This document shows positions 43,171-54,064 of a stretch of 64,000 nt of DNA, piece after piece. The stretch comes from an uncultured Bacteroidota bacterium (lineage in GTDB: Bacteria; Bacteroidota; Bacteroidia; Flavobacteriales; Flavobacteriaceae). Made by a program: the position numbers and the translations under genes. The stretch lies in contig CABXUS010000005.1 in the NCBI GenBank assembly GCA_902515405.1, positions 1 through 64,000 on the forward strand, written 5' to 3'. Every line of letters begins with the position of its first letter. The stretch's first letter is position 1. The notes under the pieces were generated by a model. The model was not told where the DNA came from and did not search any database. It saw only the letters and a list, made by a program, of their open reading frames with translations.

Positions 43171-44293
43171 CTACAATTGTATTTAAGATTTTTTTTCTAA
43201 ACTCAAGAAAAGAAAATTTTTTACAAATATAATCAAAAGCTAATTTAACATTTTCTTCTTGAAGCCTTTGTTTATTTATGTAATCCAATATTGTTTCAGC
43301 AGAATTTTGGATTAGATTATTTTCAATAATTAATCCATTTTTTCCGTTATTTAAAATTTCATAAGCACCACCAAGATTATTAGTTATAACTGGTGTTCCG
43401 CTTTGTATTGCCTCAAAAATAACTGTTGGAAATGGATCAGGAGATATTGGCGTATGTATAAAAAAGTTGGATTTAGTTAAAATAGTAGTAATATCTTCTC
43501 TAAAACCAATAAATGTAATTCTATCATCTAATCCCCTGTCTTTAATATTCAATTTTAATTGACATAAATATTTTTCATAATGAGTTAATGTATCTCCAAC
43601 AATTTGTAAATGAATTTTATTATTTTTTTTACATAAAACATCAAATAATCTAATTAATAATTCATGACCTTTATATGGAATTATTCTAGATACGGATGTG
43701 AATATTATTTTCTTCTGATCAAGGTTTTTTTGCTTTATCTTTTTATAATTAAATCCATTATTAATAGTATTTACTTTAAATTCTTTTAAACCTGTTTTTA
43801 TCCAAAAATCAGTAACAGATTTTGAAACACAGATAATATTTCTAGAGAAATTATTTAAAAAAGTGGTAATAAATTTTGCATAAATATAATTACTGTTAGG
43901 TATTTCATGAATATGATGGATTGAAGGTTTCCCAACAAATTTGGCTGCAATTGATGGACTTATTACTGTAGATGTATTTGTGTATACTAAATCAATTTGA
44001 TTTTTTTTTAAAAAGCGTTTAATATAAAGTGATGATTTTATTATAAAATAAAGACGGTTTATCAACCCAAAAATATTAAAGTATTTTTTTCTAAAAACTC
44101 CAAGGTTAATAATTTTAAGATTTGTTTTTTTTATTATTTCATTATTATTTAATGGACCCTCATTTGGTAATAATAAATAAATATCATATCCATTTTTAAT
44201 AAAAATATCTATAGTAGAAATTAAAACTTTACTAGCTCCGTAATTATCATTTGAACTATGCGCTATTAATATTTTTTTAATAGTGTTTTTCAA
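43166..44293 (-). CDS. Glycosyltransferase family 4 (start likely TTG near 44293)
   Basis: ILIAHSSNDNYGASKVL, FTSVSRIIPYKGHELLI, FPTVIFEAIQSGTPVITNNLGG. The ORF-track start at 44362 overlaps the upstream gene by 86 bp. Confidence 0.9.
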   Translation of the reverse strand: MKNTIKKILIAHSSNDNYGASKVLISTIDIFIKNGYDIYLLLPNEGPLNNNEIIKKTNLKIINLGVFRKKYFNIFGLINRLYFIIKSSLYIKRFLKKNQIDLVYTNTSTVISPSIAAKFVGKPSIHHIHEIPNSNYIYAKFITTFLNNFSRNIICVSKSVTDFWIKTGLKEFKVNTINNGFNYKKIKQKNLDQKKIIFTSVSRIIPYKGHELLIRLFDVLCKKNNKIHLQIVGDTLTHYEKYLCQLKLNIKDRGLDDRITFIGFREDITTILTKSNFFIHTPISPDPFPTVIFEAIQSGTPVITNNLGGAYEILNNGKNGLIIENNLIQNSAETILDYINKQRLQEENVKLAFDYICKKFSFLEFRKKILNTIVE

Positions 44294-45407
44294 ATCCTTT
44301 AATAAAGTTTTTTTGATTAAATAACTTAGCTCTTTTATTTCCTTTAGAAACAAGGCTTCCAAAAAGAATTTTATTCTTTATAATTAATTTCAACTTATTG
44401 TACAAATCATTATAATTTTGCTTTTTAAAATAAATTACAGAGTCTCCCCCAATCTCTTCAAATATTTTAATATCTGAACATATAACTGGAATTTGAGCCC
44501 TCATAGCTTCTATCAATGGTATTCCAAATCCTTCATCAATTGATGGAAAAACATAACAGAGAGCATTATTATAATAATTAATAGCTTGTTTTTTATTTAT
44601 ATATCCAGGCATAGTTATGGATAATGTTAAATTATTTTTTGAAATATATCTTTTAATCTCTTTGTAGATTTGCTTATTACCATTGAAATTTTTTGACCCT
44701 GCGAGTACTAATTTTAGATTTGAGCTAGTATTATCTTTAAATAATTTAAATGCTTTGACAAGAGTCAGTAAATCTTTTCTCTTTTCAAATGTTCCAATAT
44801 GTAAAATATAATCCTTTGAACTGTTTTTTTTATTATCATAATAAATTCTTTCAGAACTTTGATATAAATAAGTAATTTTTTTATTGTGAAAAATATTTTT
44901 CAAACCGAGTTTTGAATAACTACTTGTCGTTACAATCTCAGCATTTCTTAATAACCCAAGTTGTATAAGCCTAATGAAATAATTACGCCATAAGATTGGA
45001 TAGTTTTTAGAATATTTCCAAAAAAAGTTATCGTGAATAACTACTATTTTTTTACATCTTGAAAAAATTGGAGCAACATAATCAGGACAAATTAAAATAT
45101 CTGCTGAACTGGAAAGTAATTTTACAGGTAATATTATTTGTTTCCAAATAAGATATCTGATTTGAAAAATCCATCTTATAAATCTGTATTTAGAATTAAT
45201 AAAAAACTGTTTATTTTTTAACTTATCTATATCATGAGAAAAGATATACTCCACATCACTTCTTCCAAATTTCTTTGATGCAGTAACTAATTCTTCAATA
45301 TATGTTTTTATACCTGAAAGTGCAGTGATATAATAAAAAACATCAATATATACTTTTATTTTTTTCAAATTTAATTTCTGTATATCTTGATTCAATATAT
45401 CCAGCAA
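44277..45407 (-). CDS. Glycosyltransferase family 4 (true start may be near 45368)
   Basis: YILHIGTFEKRKDLLTLVKAF, FPSIDEGFGIPLIEAMRAQIPVICSD. Confidence 0.92.
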   Translation of the reverse strand: MLDILNQDIQKLNLKKIKVYIDVFYYITALSGIKTYIEELVTASKKFGRSDVEYIFSHDIDKLKNKQFFINSKYRFIRWIFQIRYLIWKQIILPVKLLSSSADILICPDYVAPIFSRCKKIVVIHDNFFWKYSKNYPILWRNYFIRLIQLGLLRNAEIVTTSSYSKLGLKNIFHNKKITYLYQSSERIYYDNKKNSSKDYILHIGTFEKRKDLLTLVKAFKLFKDNTSSNLKLVLAGSKNFNGNKQIYKEIKRYISKNNLTLSITMPGYINKKQAINYYNNALCYVFPSIDEGFGIPLIEAMRAQIPVICSDIKIFEEIGGDSVIYFKKQNYNDLYNKLKLIIKNKILFGSLVSKGNKRAKLFNQKNFIKGFEKHY

Positions 45408-46728
45408 AAAACCAAGTAGTTAAAGATACGAAAAGGTATAGTTCTGCGTTAGAAGTTAATAAAGGCAGTAATAATCCAAACTTTGTACATGCAACAATAA
45501 ATGATATATGTTTATCAAGATTTGATGTCTTTAAATAAACTTGGGAACTTCTTCTGATTATAAAATATAAAATTGAGGCGTATAGAATAATAGATAAAAG
45601 TCCCATTTGAACTCCAAATATCAAAAATTGATTTTCACCTCCAACCTTTATTGTTTGATCAACCCCACTTGCGTTTCCACTCATAGCTAATCCTATTCCA
45701 AATGGATTTTCTAGAATAGATAAAGTACCTTCAATCCATTCAACTAAGTGTCCTAATGAAGACGTATTTTCAAATTTTATAGTATCAACTATAAGATATC
45801 TTATTTCATCTGATCCAAATGAAACTAAACTTAAAGTTGATAACAGAAATGCTGCAATAATAAAAAATAAAATTTTATAATTTTTATTTAATATTAACCC
45901 AAATAAAATAATTCCAACACATGCAACAATAGCTCCTCTTGAAAATGAAAAAAAGAAAGCAGAAGTAACCATAAAAAGCAAAAAGTAATTAATGTTCCTT
46001 TTATTATTCCAAAAATTAAAAATTAATAATGAAGTCAATAATAACAATGAGGCTGATAACTCCAATGGGTCTGCAAAAAAAGCTGCATATCTAGGAGATG
46101 AGCCTTGTGATTCAAATGACCAACTCAAACCATAGTTTCCTTGGGAATCAATTTCATTAATAATAGTATTATAATTTGAAAAATCAATTATAGTGTGAAA
46201 GTGTGTGGATAAAATAAATTCAAAGCATAAAAAAAATGTAAATGATAAAATCAAATACTTAAGTGTTTTTTTAATTGTATTAAAAAATACTTGATCAATT
46301 TTTATATTCCTTCCAATCAAATAAGTTATTGAAATTATATATAAGTTTTTTGCATAGATCAGTTTGGAAAAAATATCTGCCTCTCCTAAAGGAATTAAAG
46401 CATATATGGTTACAAGAAAAGTAAAGAATAAAATTAACTTATCTACTAATGAAAATTTAAATAATCTTTTAAATAAATGGGTATTTTTTCCAAAAAGGAA
46501 TATCATAAAAGCATATATAAATATTAGGTCTTTAGATAACTTAATTATTGTAACAATAATTTCACTATCAAATATCTTAAATGCTTGAGATTGAAGAGTT
46601 GTATAAATCGGAAGACAAGTACATATATATATAATTATATATTCAATTTTTCCTCTAGATATCTTATCAATTGTGTATATAAAAATTATAAAATAAAAAA
46701 TAATAAATAAAAGACCAATTAATATCAT
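45343..46728 (-). CDS. O-antigen ligase/polymerase (Wzy-like) membrane protein
   Basis: About 12 TM segments; FSFSRGAIVACVGIILFG, WIEGTLSILENPFGIGLAMSG, GENQFLIFGVQMGLLSI. Confidence 0.85.
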   Translation of the reverse strand: MILIGLLFIIFYFIIFIYTIDKISRGKIEYIIIYICTCLPIYTTLQSQAFKIFDSEIIVTIIKLSKDLIFIYAFMIFLFGKNTHLFKRLFKFSLVDKLILFFTFLVTIYALIPLGEADIFSKLIYAKNLYIISITYLIGRNIKIDQVFFNTIKKTLKYLILSFTFFLCFEFILSTHFHTIIDFSNYNTIINEIDSQGNYGLSWSFESQGSSPRYAAFFADPLELSASLLLLTSLLIFNFWNNKRNINYFLLFMVTSAFFFSFSRGAIVACVGIILFGLILNKNYKILFFIIAAFLLSTLSLVSFGSDEIRYLIVDTIKFENTSSLGHLVEWIEGTLSILENPFGIGLAMSGNASGVDQTIKVGGENQFLIFGVQMGLLSIILYASILYFIIRRSSQVYLKTSNLDKHISFIVACTKFGLLLPLLTSNAELYLFVSLTTWFFAGYIESRYTEIKFEKNKSIY

Positions 46729-47627
46729 TTTTTAATTTTAAAAGCATCCATAACCCCATTTAAAACCATTTTAAATTTTTTAAACCTTAATCTAAATAAA
46801 AAATATATTAAATAAGATGATATTTTAATTAACTGATATATAAAAACTCCAATTATATTAAATGATTTTGAATGTTTTTTTAAAAGTAAAATATGATTTC
46901 GAATATTCAGATAATGGACATATGGTGATAAATTTCCTTCGCCTTGATAAATAGATTTTGATGAAGATGACTCAAAGTGTTGTAAATATGAATCATTCAT
47001 CATGCCAACAGAATAACCAAATGTTTTAAGACGAATAGAGAAATCGATATCTTCATAATAAGCAAAAAATCTTTCATCAAAATAACCAACTTCATAAAAA
47101 ATTTCTGACTTGATTAAAACACAGCATCCAGTAAACCAATCAGTAGAACCGCTATTACCTTTGAAATCTTTAAAACTTTTCCCCTTTTTAAGGGTTTGAA
47201 AAGTTCCAAAAAAATTATTTATAGTTCCACCTGCATTCCAAATCTTAGTTCCATCATAATTTAAAATCAAGGGTTGTATTATTTTTTGATTTAAAGTATT
47301 TGAATAATTAATTAATGTTTTGAGTAAGTCATTATTTATTAAAGTATCATTATTTAATAGCATTATATAATCATAATTATTTTCTAATGCATATTTTATT
47401 CCCTGATTATTTGCTTTAGCAAAACCATGATTAATTTTATTTTTAATTATGTGAATTTTTTCACTTTTATTCAATTGATCAGACATCGTTTTTTGATACT
47501 CATTATCAATCAAAATAATTTTAAAATTTTTGAATGAACTGTTTAGAACTGATTCAATACAATTTGATGTAAAATCATACTTTTTCCAATTAACAATTAT
47601 AATGGCTATTGATATATTATCTGACAT
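46725..47627 (-). CDS. Glycosyltransferase family 2 (rhamnosyltransferase-like)
   Basis: IAIIIVNWKKYDFTSNCIESVLNSSFKNFKIILIDN, MLLNNDTLI, WFTGCCVLIKSEIFYEVGYFDERFFAYYEDIDFSIRLK. Confidence 0.94.
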   Translation of the reverse strand: MSDNISIAIIIVNWKKYDFTSNCIESVLNSSFKNFKIILIDNEYQKTMSDQLNKSEKIHIIKNKINHGFAKANNQGIKYALENNYDYIMLLNNDTLINNDLLKTLINYSNTLNQKIIQPLILNYDGTKIWNAGGTINNFFGTFQTLKKGKSFKDFKGNSGSTDWFTGCCVLIKSEIFYEVGYFDERFFAYYEDIDFSIRLKTFGYSVGMMNDSYLQHFESSSSKSIYQGEGNLSPYVHYLNIRNHILLLKKHSKSFNIIGVFIYQLIKISSYLIYFLFRLRFKKFKMVLNGVMDAFKIKK

Positions 47628-48846
47628 TTTTTAATAGAATTGAATGTATTACAAATGAGAAAATTTCTGTCAAAATTAACGCAATTGCTAATCCATAACC
47701 TCCATAATGATATGAAAGAATAATTGAAGATAATGACATAAAAAATAGTGTAAAAAATGTAGCTTTATTTAATAAAGCTTTATAATTATTCACCAAAATA
47801 TAATTAATATTTTTAAAATTTAACATAGCTAAAAAAGGAATAAAAGATAAAATGGTTAAAATATTAGAGCTATATTCGATTTTTTCATTTGCAAAAATTT
47901 GTATAATGAAATCAGCGAAAAATATCATTAGCAAAGCTAAAAAAAATGTAAATAGTAGTCCAAAATTAAAATATTTTGAAATATACTTGTTAAAGTCTGA
48001 TTTAGATTTTTTAAATAAATTAGATGCCTTTTGAAGGCCAGATTGTATAAAAAAAACTGGAATCATTCTGATGAGAAAAGCTATTTTATAAGCTAAAGTG
48101 AACCTGCCTAATTCTTTGTGATTTATAAAAAAAGATAATATAATAAGAGCGCTATTTAATGTCAAATGAGTAGAGGAAGAGGAAAGAAAAAGCACAAAAT
48201 TTTCATTTATTCTATTTTTTAAATTTATTAATGAAAATCTAGTTTTGGGAAAACTATAATTTATAAAGTGATTTAACCAAAAGATAAAAACAAATAATAA
48301 TGCAGTAAAGCCATAAAAAAAGTTTGCCAAATATGCTTCATCAGAACTTAATACAAAAAAATATATTAGAACTATATACAAAGATTTTGAGAAAAAATTA
48401 ATTACTGCTTGGGGAAAAATTTTATTCTTCCCTTGTAAAAAAAATAATGGATTTAATGCCTCATTTAAAAGAATTATAAATGAAAAAATTAAAATTTTAT
48501 AAAAATTATCTGAACTAAAAAAAATAATTAAAGGTGTGCTAATAAGAAAAATTATTAAAGCATTAAAAATTCTTAAACTTAAAATATCCCTAATTATAAA
48601 ATTTTCAGCCTCTAGGCTTTTTGATTCTGTAATTTTTATTGGTCCGTTTAAATTATACCCATAACTAACAATAATTGATAATATTATAATTATAGAAAAG
48701 GCTAAATGAATCAGTCCAAAATTTTCATCTCCAAGTCTTTGAAAAAGAATTGGTGTATATATTATTGTAGCGAAAATATTTACTCCTTGATTTAATGAAA
48801 GATTGAAAAAATTTTTATAAAAAATAGATTTAGTCAAAGAAGACAT
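47617..48846 (-). CDS. Oligosaccharide flippase (Wzx-like)
   Basis: SLNQGVNIFATIIYTPILFQRLGDENFGLIHLAFSIIIILSIIVSYGYNLNGP; polytopic. Confidence 0.9.
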   Translation of the reverse strand: MSSLTKSIFYKNFFNLSLNQGVNIFATIIYTPILFQRLGDENFGLIHLAFSIIIILSIIVSYGYNLNGPIKITESKSLEAENFIIRDILSLRIFNALIIFLISTPLIIFFSSDNFYKILIFSFIILLNEALNPLFFLQGKNKIFPQAVINFFSKSLYIVLIYFFVLSSDEAYLANFFYGFTALLFVFIFWLNHFINYSFPKTRFSLINLKNRINENFVLFLSSSSTHLTLNSALIILSFFINHKELGRFTLAYKIAFLIRMIPVFFIQSGLQKASNLFKKSKSDFNKYISKYFNFGLLFTFFLALLMIFFADFIIQIFANEKIEYSSNILTILSFIPFLAMLNFKNINYILVNNYKALLNKATFFTLFFMSLSSIILSYHYGGYGLAIALILTEIFSFVIHSILLKNVR

Positions 48847-48869
48847 AACATAGTTTATATAAAAATAAA

Positions 48870-49919
48870 CTATTTAATCAATGAATTGTAAAACCTTAAT
48901 AATGAAAAGTAAAAAATTGCAATTAATAGTCCTCCAAAAAGTCCATAAAATAAACATTCAAAAAATTTTAATCTAGAATTTTCTAAGGGAAGATTTGGTT
49001 TATCAATAATTTGAATTAATGGTGTCTTATTCCTGTGAGTTACTTTAGCGAGTTCCAATTGTGTTACAATTTCTTGATAAATTGCCCCGTTTGCTTGAAC
49101 ATCTACAAGAGCTTTTTGATAAGGTACTAATGAGACTTTAGTCAGAGGATTTGGATTAGGTATACTTTGATCTTTTTCAGCTAGAATTAAAATTGATTTA
49201 TCTAAAACCTTTTTTACGCTATCGGCTTGTCTTTGTAAAATTTTTAGGTTTTCACCAGTTTTCCTAGTTTTTGTTTTAAAATAGAAGTTATTTACAATAG
49301 ATACCAAGTTTTCATTAAATGACTTTGCAAAAAGCTCATCCTTGTGGTCAAATCCAATTTCTAAAATTGTTGTTTTTCTGCTTGGCTTATCAACCATTAA
49401 GTACTTTTCCTTTATGATTTTTACTGCCTCAAATAATACACTGTCATGCAATCTGGACTTTGACCTTAGTAATGATTCATTTGAAAAGTCAATTCCTAAA
49501 TTATTCCATTTTTTATTAATTTTTTCTTCTTGTCCAAACCTATTAATTAATAATTCATTTTTATTTCCAAATAAAGAATTAGTTAATAAAGTTTCTTTTA
49601 TCATTGATGAGGACCTGTAAAGCTCTTGGATATTGTCAATTTGGAAAAGGCTGCTGGCATCGATAAAGCTTGAAGCATTAATTCCAGCAAGAGAAGCTAA
49701 GGATGATATATCTGCAATTGAATTTGAGGAGGACTCGCTATCTAAAACAAATGAGGTTCTTGCATAATGAGTAGGTGATTTAACATAATTATATATTAAT
49801 GAAATTACCAATATAGATAAGGATAAAATAATTATCTTCTTAGAATTCTCTAAGAAATAATTTAACCAGTTTTTAATTGACTCTATGACAAATAAAATCG
49901 AATATTCTTTGTTATCCAT
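48870..49919 (-). CDS. Wzz/chain-length determinant protein, no kinase domain
   Basis: Two TM segments flanking a coiled-coil region; ARTSFVLDSESSSN, LIQIIDKPNLPLENSRLKFFECLFYGLFGG. Confidence 0.87.
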   Translation of the reverse strand: MDNKEYSILFVIESIKNWLNYFLENSKKIIILSLSILVISLIYNYVKSPTHYARTSFVLDSESSSNSIADISSLASLAGINASSFIDASSLFQIDNIQELYRSSSMIKETLLTNSLFGNKNELLINRFGQEEKINKKWNNLGIDFSNESLLRSKSRLHDSVLFEAVKIIKEKYLMVDKPSRKTTILEIGFDHKDELFAKSFNENLVSIVNNFYFKTKTRKTGENLKILQRQADSVKKVLDKSILILAEKDQSIPNPNPLTKVSLVPYQKALVDVQANGAIYQEIVTQLELAKVTHRNKTPLIQIIDKPNLPLENSRLKFFECLFYGLFGGLLIAIFYFSLLRFYNSLIK

Positions 49920-49923
49920 TTAA

Positions 49924-52470
49924 TTAATTAATCTGATTAATTGCTAAAATTAAAGCAGCAAGTCCAGTGGTAAAATTTAAAATTTGAGAAGCGGCTAATG
50001 GGTTCTTTAACGATTTTTTTGGGACTATAACTTCACATCCTGGTTCAGCCTTTGGAAATAAATTAAAAAATAATAATTTTTTAGTTCTTGACACATCACC
50101 ATTTGCGTAAACTACATATGTACCACTTCTTTTAGCTTTTGTATCAAAACCACCAGCAGAATTTATATAAAATTTCAATCCTCTTAGAGGAATGTGTCTT
50201 ACAGTTGTTGGGTATAATAACTCGCCTCTTAATCTAATAGTTTCTAACCTCTTAGGAACTACAATGATATCTCCATCTTCAATTAATAAATCTGACCTTG
50301 TGCCAGAATCTTGTAATATTTTTTCTAAGTCAATTCCTATTGACTCTGATTTAGCGAATGGTATGTCATCTTCAGAAATTGCATTTCTTTTTACAATTTC
50401 ACTAATTCTTTCTTTTTTTACATAACTAGAAAAATCTTGATTTGAGTTATCTTCAGACTTAAATTTTTCTAGATCTTCATCAATTCTGATTATTAAAAGT
50501 TTTTCAGATTCAGTTAAATTTTCATGATTCAAAGAAATTTTATTTTTAAGATTATTTAAATCTTCAATTTGTTTTTGAATATCAGAATAGTTTTCGGCAA
50601 ACTCAGTCTTTCTAATTATTGTAGCCCCTTTTAAATAAGCAAATTCATTTAATCCACCTGCTCTTTGAATTATATCAGAAATTCGTTCTTTTTTTGAGGA
50701 AATAGCATATTTACCAGGATAGATAACTTCACCTTCGACTCTTATAAATTTTATAGTCTCAATATTTGGATCTTTTCTAATAACAACATTATCAAAAGGC
50801 ATAAGAGTAAAATCAGAACTAGATTTCAAATCATTAATATTGACATAGAAAACTTCTGAACTTTTTTGAGAATTATTTGATGATTTAGTTCTAGAAATTT
50901 CAATATTATTTAGAGTTGCATTTTTTCTAACCCCACCGGCTAAAAGAATTAAATCATCTAAATCTAGATTAACAGAAAAAGGATATACTCCAGGTTTATT
51001 TACTGCTCCAGAAATTTCAATATAACTATCATCCTTTAAATCATTAACTGATAATACATTTAATATGTCATCATTTTTAAGGTAAATTGGGGAATCAGAT
51101 TTATTCATTTGATCTAAAATATTAAATGAAATATTAGTTGTTGAATAATCATTATTTGTTCTTGTTATGAATGCTCTATCCATAAAAGTATCAGGTTTTA
51201 AACCTTCTGCCTTTTCAATTAATTCTTTTACAGTCATGTTTTCATCAAGAGAAAAAGTTCCAGGCTTAAAAACAGAGCCTTTAACTACCAATCTATTTTC
51301 AAATTTTTCAATAACCTTATCAATTTTAATAATATCCCCCGATTTAAGTTGAAAGAATTCAAATTGATCTTTATTTACATCTACAATTTTATATTTATTA
51401 TCTATTATTCTAGTAATCTTCACAGATTTAGAATAAGCCTTTTCAGTAAAACCACCAGCATATTTCAAAAGATTAGAAATTGTTTCTCCTAATTTAATTT
51501 CAAATTTTCCTGGATTTTTAACTCCTTTTGATATTGTTACTCTATTTGTATACGGACCAACAACTATCAAATCATTATTTTCTAATCTAACATTAGAGGA
51601 CCCATCACCGTTTGATAAAAATTTATAGATATCAACTGTATTTATTAACTTATTATTTCTGTAATGTTTAACTTCTCTTAAAGTTGCATTCTCAGTAATA
51701 CCACCTGCTAAATAAATTGCATTATAAACTGTATTAAAAGCACTAAAATTATAGGTTCCAGGCAGATTAACCTCTCCAACTATATTAATTCTAACTACTC
51801 TAGGGATGCCAACTGAAATATTTACAAATGTTTTAGCGGAAGCAATACCTTTATAAATCTTTTTAAGTCTTAAAACTAATCTTCTCTTTGCATCATTAAT
51901 GTTTAAGCCAGATACATTTATTGGGCCAAAATTCTCTAATATTAAATCTCCATCAGGACTTATCTCTGCCTGATAATAATTTTCAGATTGTCCATAAATA
52001 TCAATAAATAATTTATCTCCAGGACCTAATATATAATCAGGTGGAGTTGGTAAGTTTAAGTTAGATTGAAAAGATAAAAAATTATTACCACTAAAAACTT
52101 CAAATCCATATATATCACTCTTTAATTCTCTGAATACCTCAATTTCTTCCTCCCATTTTTGTCTCATTCTAGTATCTTCCAACGGAGTCGATGCATTTTG
52201 AGCTACATAGGATTTATTTTGAGCCACTTTAAGTTTTTTATCTAATTTATTAATATCAGAATCAGAATAGCCTTTAGATTTAGCCATCTTTAATAAATCT
52301 GATTGGGTTAATCCTTGAGCTTTTGCTCTTCTAATCAATAATTCCATTTCTGAACTGCTTAATTCACGAAAATCTTTGCTAGAAATATCTTCAAATGTTT
52401 GAGAATACTGAAAGTTATTTGACATTAAAGTCAAAATAAAAATGAGTAAAAATGTTACTTTTTTTAACAT
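49924..52470 (-). CDS. Polysaccharide export protein (Wza-like), multiple SLBB domains
   Basis: PPDYILGPGDKLFIDIYGQSENYYQAEISPDGDLILENFGPINVSGL, repeated GxVxxPGxY/F SLBB units. Confidence 0.94.
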   Translation of the reverse strand: MLKKVTFLLIFILTLMSNNFQYSQTFEDISSKDFRELSSSEMELLIRRAKAQGLTQSDLLKMAKSKGYSDSDINKLDKKLKVAQNKSYVAQNASTPLEDTRMRQKWEEEIEVFRELKSDIYGFEVFSGNNFLSFQSNLNLPTPPDYILGPGDKLFIDIYGQSENYYQAEISPDGDLILENFGPINVSGLNINDAKRRLVLRLKKIYKGIASAKTFVNISVGIPRVVRINIVGEVNLPGTYNFSAFNTVYNAIYLAGGITENATLREVKHYRNNKLINTVDIYKFLSNGDGSSNVRLENNDLIVVGPYTNRVTISKGVKNPGKFEIKLGETISNLLKYAGGFTEKAYSKSVKITRIIDNKYKIVDVNKDQFEFFQLKSGDIIKIDKVIEKFENRLVVKGSVFKPGTFSLDENMTVKELIEKAEGLKPDTFMDRAFITRTNNDYSTTNISFNILDQMNKSDSPIYLKNDDILNVLSVNDLKDDSYIEISGAVNKPGVYPFSVNLDLDDLILLAGGVRKNATLNNIEISRTKSSNNSQKSSEVFYVNINDLKSSSDFTLMPFDNVVIRKDPNIETIKFIRVEGEVIYPGKYAISSKKERISDIIQRAGGLNEFAYLKGATIIRKTEFAENYSDIQKQIEDLNNLKNKISLNHENLTESEKLLIIRIDEDLEKFKSEDNSNQDFSSYVKKERISEIVKRNAISEDDIPFAKSESIGIDLEKILQDSGTRSDLLIEDGDIIVVPKRLETIRLRGELLYPTTVRHIPLRGLKFYINSAGGFDTKAKRSGTYVVYANGDVSRTKKLLFFNLFPKAEPGCEVIVPKKSLKNPLAASQILNFTTGLAALILAINQIN

Positions 52471-52592
52471 AACATTGGTCCTAGAAGGAAAGCGAATATA
52501 ACTAAAATCTTATAAATTAAAATTTTACAGAGTTAGATATAAAAAAAATAGCATTTTTTTTAGATAAAATTCAATAATACATAAATTGCAGT

Positions 52593-53186
52593 ATGATTAA
52601 ATATTTTTTTAAATTATTAATTCTTTTTTCAATTACTCTTTCAAGTCAAACAGAATTAAAGTTTAATTTGGCTTCTGCTCCTTTTTTAGTGCCTAATATA
52701 GGTATTGAAGTAAAAATTACTGAAAAACTTGGATATCAGCTAGATACAAGTGCTTCATTCTATAATAATATTGAAGGTTCTCCTTTTCATATGACACAAA
52801 TTTTTAACGAGTTGAGATATTACCCCAACAAAAATAAAAAAAGAAATTTTTTTATTGGTGCACATATTGGATATGGAATGTATAACTTAAGATTACCCAG
52901 ATGGATTGTAAATATTTCTGGAAGCGAATATAAAGAAGAAGGAAGCTATCAATATGGAAGAAATGCATATTATGGAATTACAATTGGAAAAAAAATCCCA
53001 CTAAAAAATGAAAGATTTAACCTTGAACTTTTTGTTGGGGGTGGCTCATCTCAATCAAATTATAAATATTATAATGAAGAAGAACAAAGAATATTTGCTA
53101 TAACTAATTATAGGAGAAAATTTAATAAAAGTGGTGAAGAATTACCATACAGAGGTGGGCTAATGTTAACTTATAAATTAAATTAA
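52593..53186 (+). CDS. DUF3575-like outer membrane beta-barrel protein
   Basis: Signal peptide; KFNLASAPFLVPNIGIEVKITEKLGYQLD, RYYPNKNKKRNFFIGAHIGYGMYNL. Confidence 0.72.
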   Translation: MIKYFFKLLILFSITLSSQTELKFNLASAPFLVPNIGIEVKITEKLGYQLDTSASFYNNIEGSPFHMTQIFNELRYYPNKNKKRNFFIGAHIGYGMYNLRLPRWIVNISGSEYKEEGSYQYGRNAYYGITIGKKIPLKNERFNLELFVGGGSSQSNYKYYNEEEQRIFAITNYRRKFNKSGEELPYRGGLMLTYKLN

Positions 53187-54064
53187 TGAAGGGAATAATT
53201 TTAGCAGGTGGAAGTGGAACAAGACTATATCCTTTAACTATTGGACAATCTAAACAATTACTCGCTATTCATGATAAACCCATGATTTATTATCCTCTAT
53301 CAGTTTTAATGTTAGCCGGAATTAAAGATGTACTTATAATTTCAACACCAGAAGATTTACCTAATTTTAAAAGGCTACTTTCAAATGGGTCTCAATTAGG
53401 AATGAATTTTTCATATGAAGTTCAAATTCAACCTAAAGGTATTGCAGAAGCATTTATTATAGGAGAAAAATTTATTGGCAATGATTCTGTTTGCTTGATT
53501 CTTGGTGATAATATATTCTATGGAAGTGGTTTTACTAAAATTTTAAAAAAATCTGTAGAAGATATTGAAATAAATAAAAAAGCAAAGGTGTTTGGCTACT
53601 ATGTAAATAATCCTTCTAGATATGGGGTCGTTAAAAATGATGAAAAAGGAAATGTTATTAGTTTGGAAGAAAAACCAAAAAACCCAAGGAGTAACTATGC
53701 TGTTGTTGGATTATATTTTTATCCAAATAATGTAATTGATATAGCTAAGAACATAAAACCTAGTACTAGAGGAGAGCTTGAAATTACTTCAGTAAATAAC
53801 TCATTTCTTAAAAATAAAAGTCTAATAGTAGAATTGTTTGATAAAAACTTTACTTGGCTTGACTCAGGAACGCATGAATCTATGCTTGAAGCTTCAAACT
53901 ACATTCATACTATTGAAAAAAGAACGGGGTTAAAGATCGCTTGTATCGAAGAGATAGCCTTTAAACTTGGATTCATAAATAAGAAAAAATTTAATAAGAT
54001 TATAAATTACATTGGAGATAATCAATATGGTGAATATCTAAAAAAAATTAATGATGGAATTTGA
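53186..54064 (+). CDS. rfbA: Glucose-1-phosphate thymidylyltransferase
   Basis: MKGIILAGGSGTRLYPLTIGQSKQLLAIHDKPMIYYPLSVLMLAGI. Confidence 0.97.
   Translation: MKGIILAGGSGTRLYPLTIGQSKQLLAIHDKPMIYYPLSVLMLAGIKDVLIISTPEDLPNFKRLLSNGSQLGMNFSYEVQIQPKGIAEAFIIGEKFIGNDSVCLILGDNIFYGSGFTKILKKSVEDIEINKKAKVFGYYVNNPSRYGVVKNDEKGNVISLEEKPKNPRSNYAVVGLYFYPNNVIDIAKNIKPSTRGELEITSVNNSFLKNKSLIVELFDKNFTWLDSGTHESMLEASNYIHTIEKRTGLKIACIEEIAFKLGFINKKKFNKIINYIGDNQYGEYLKKINDGI

Noticed and set aside
52541-52561. aaaaaaaat-agc-atttttttt inverted repeat in the wza / DUF3575 divergent region
   Set aside because: Homopolymer A/T arms are expected by chance in this AT-rich DNA.
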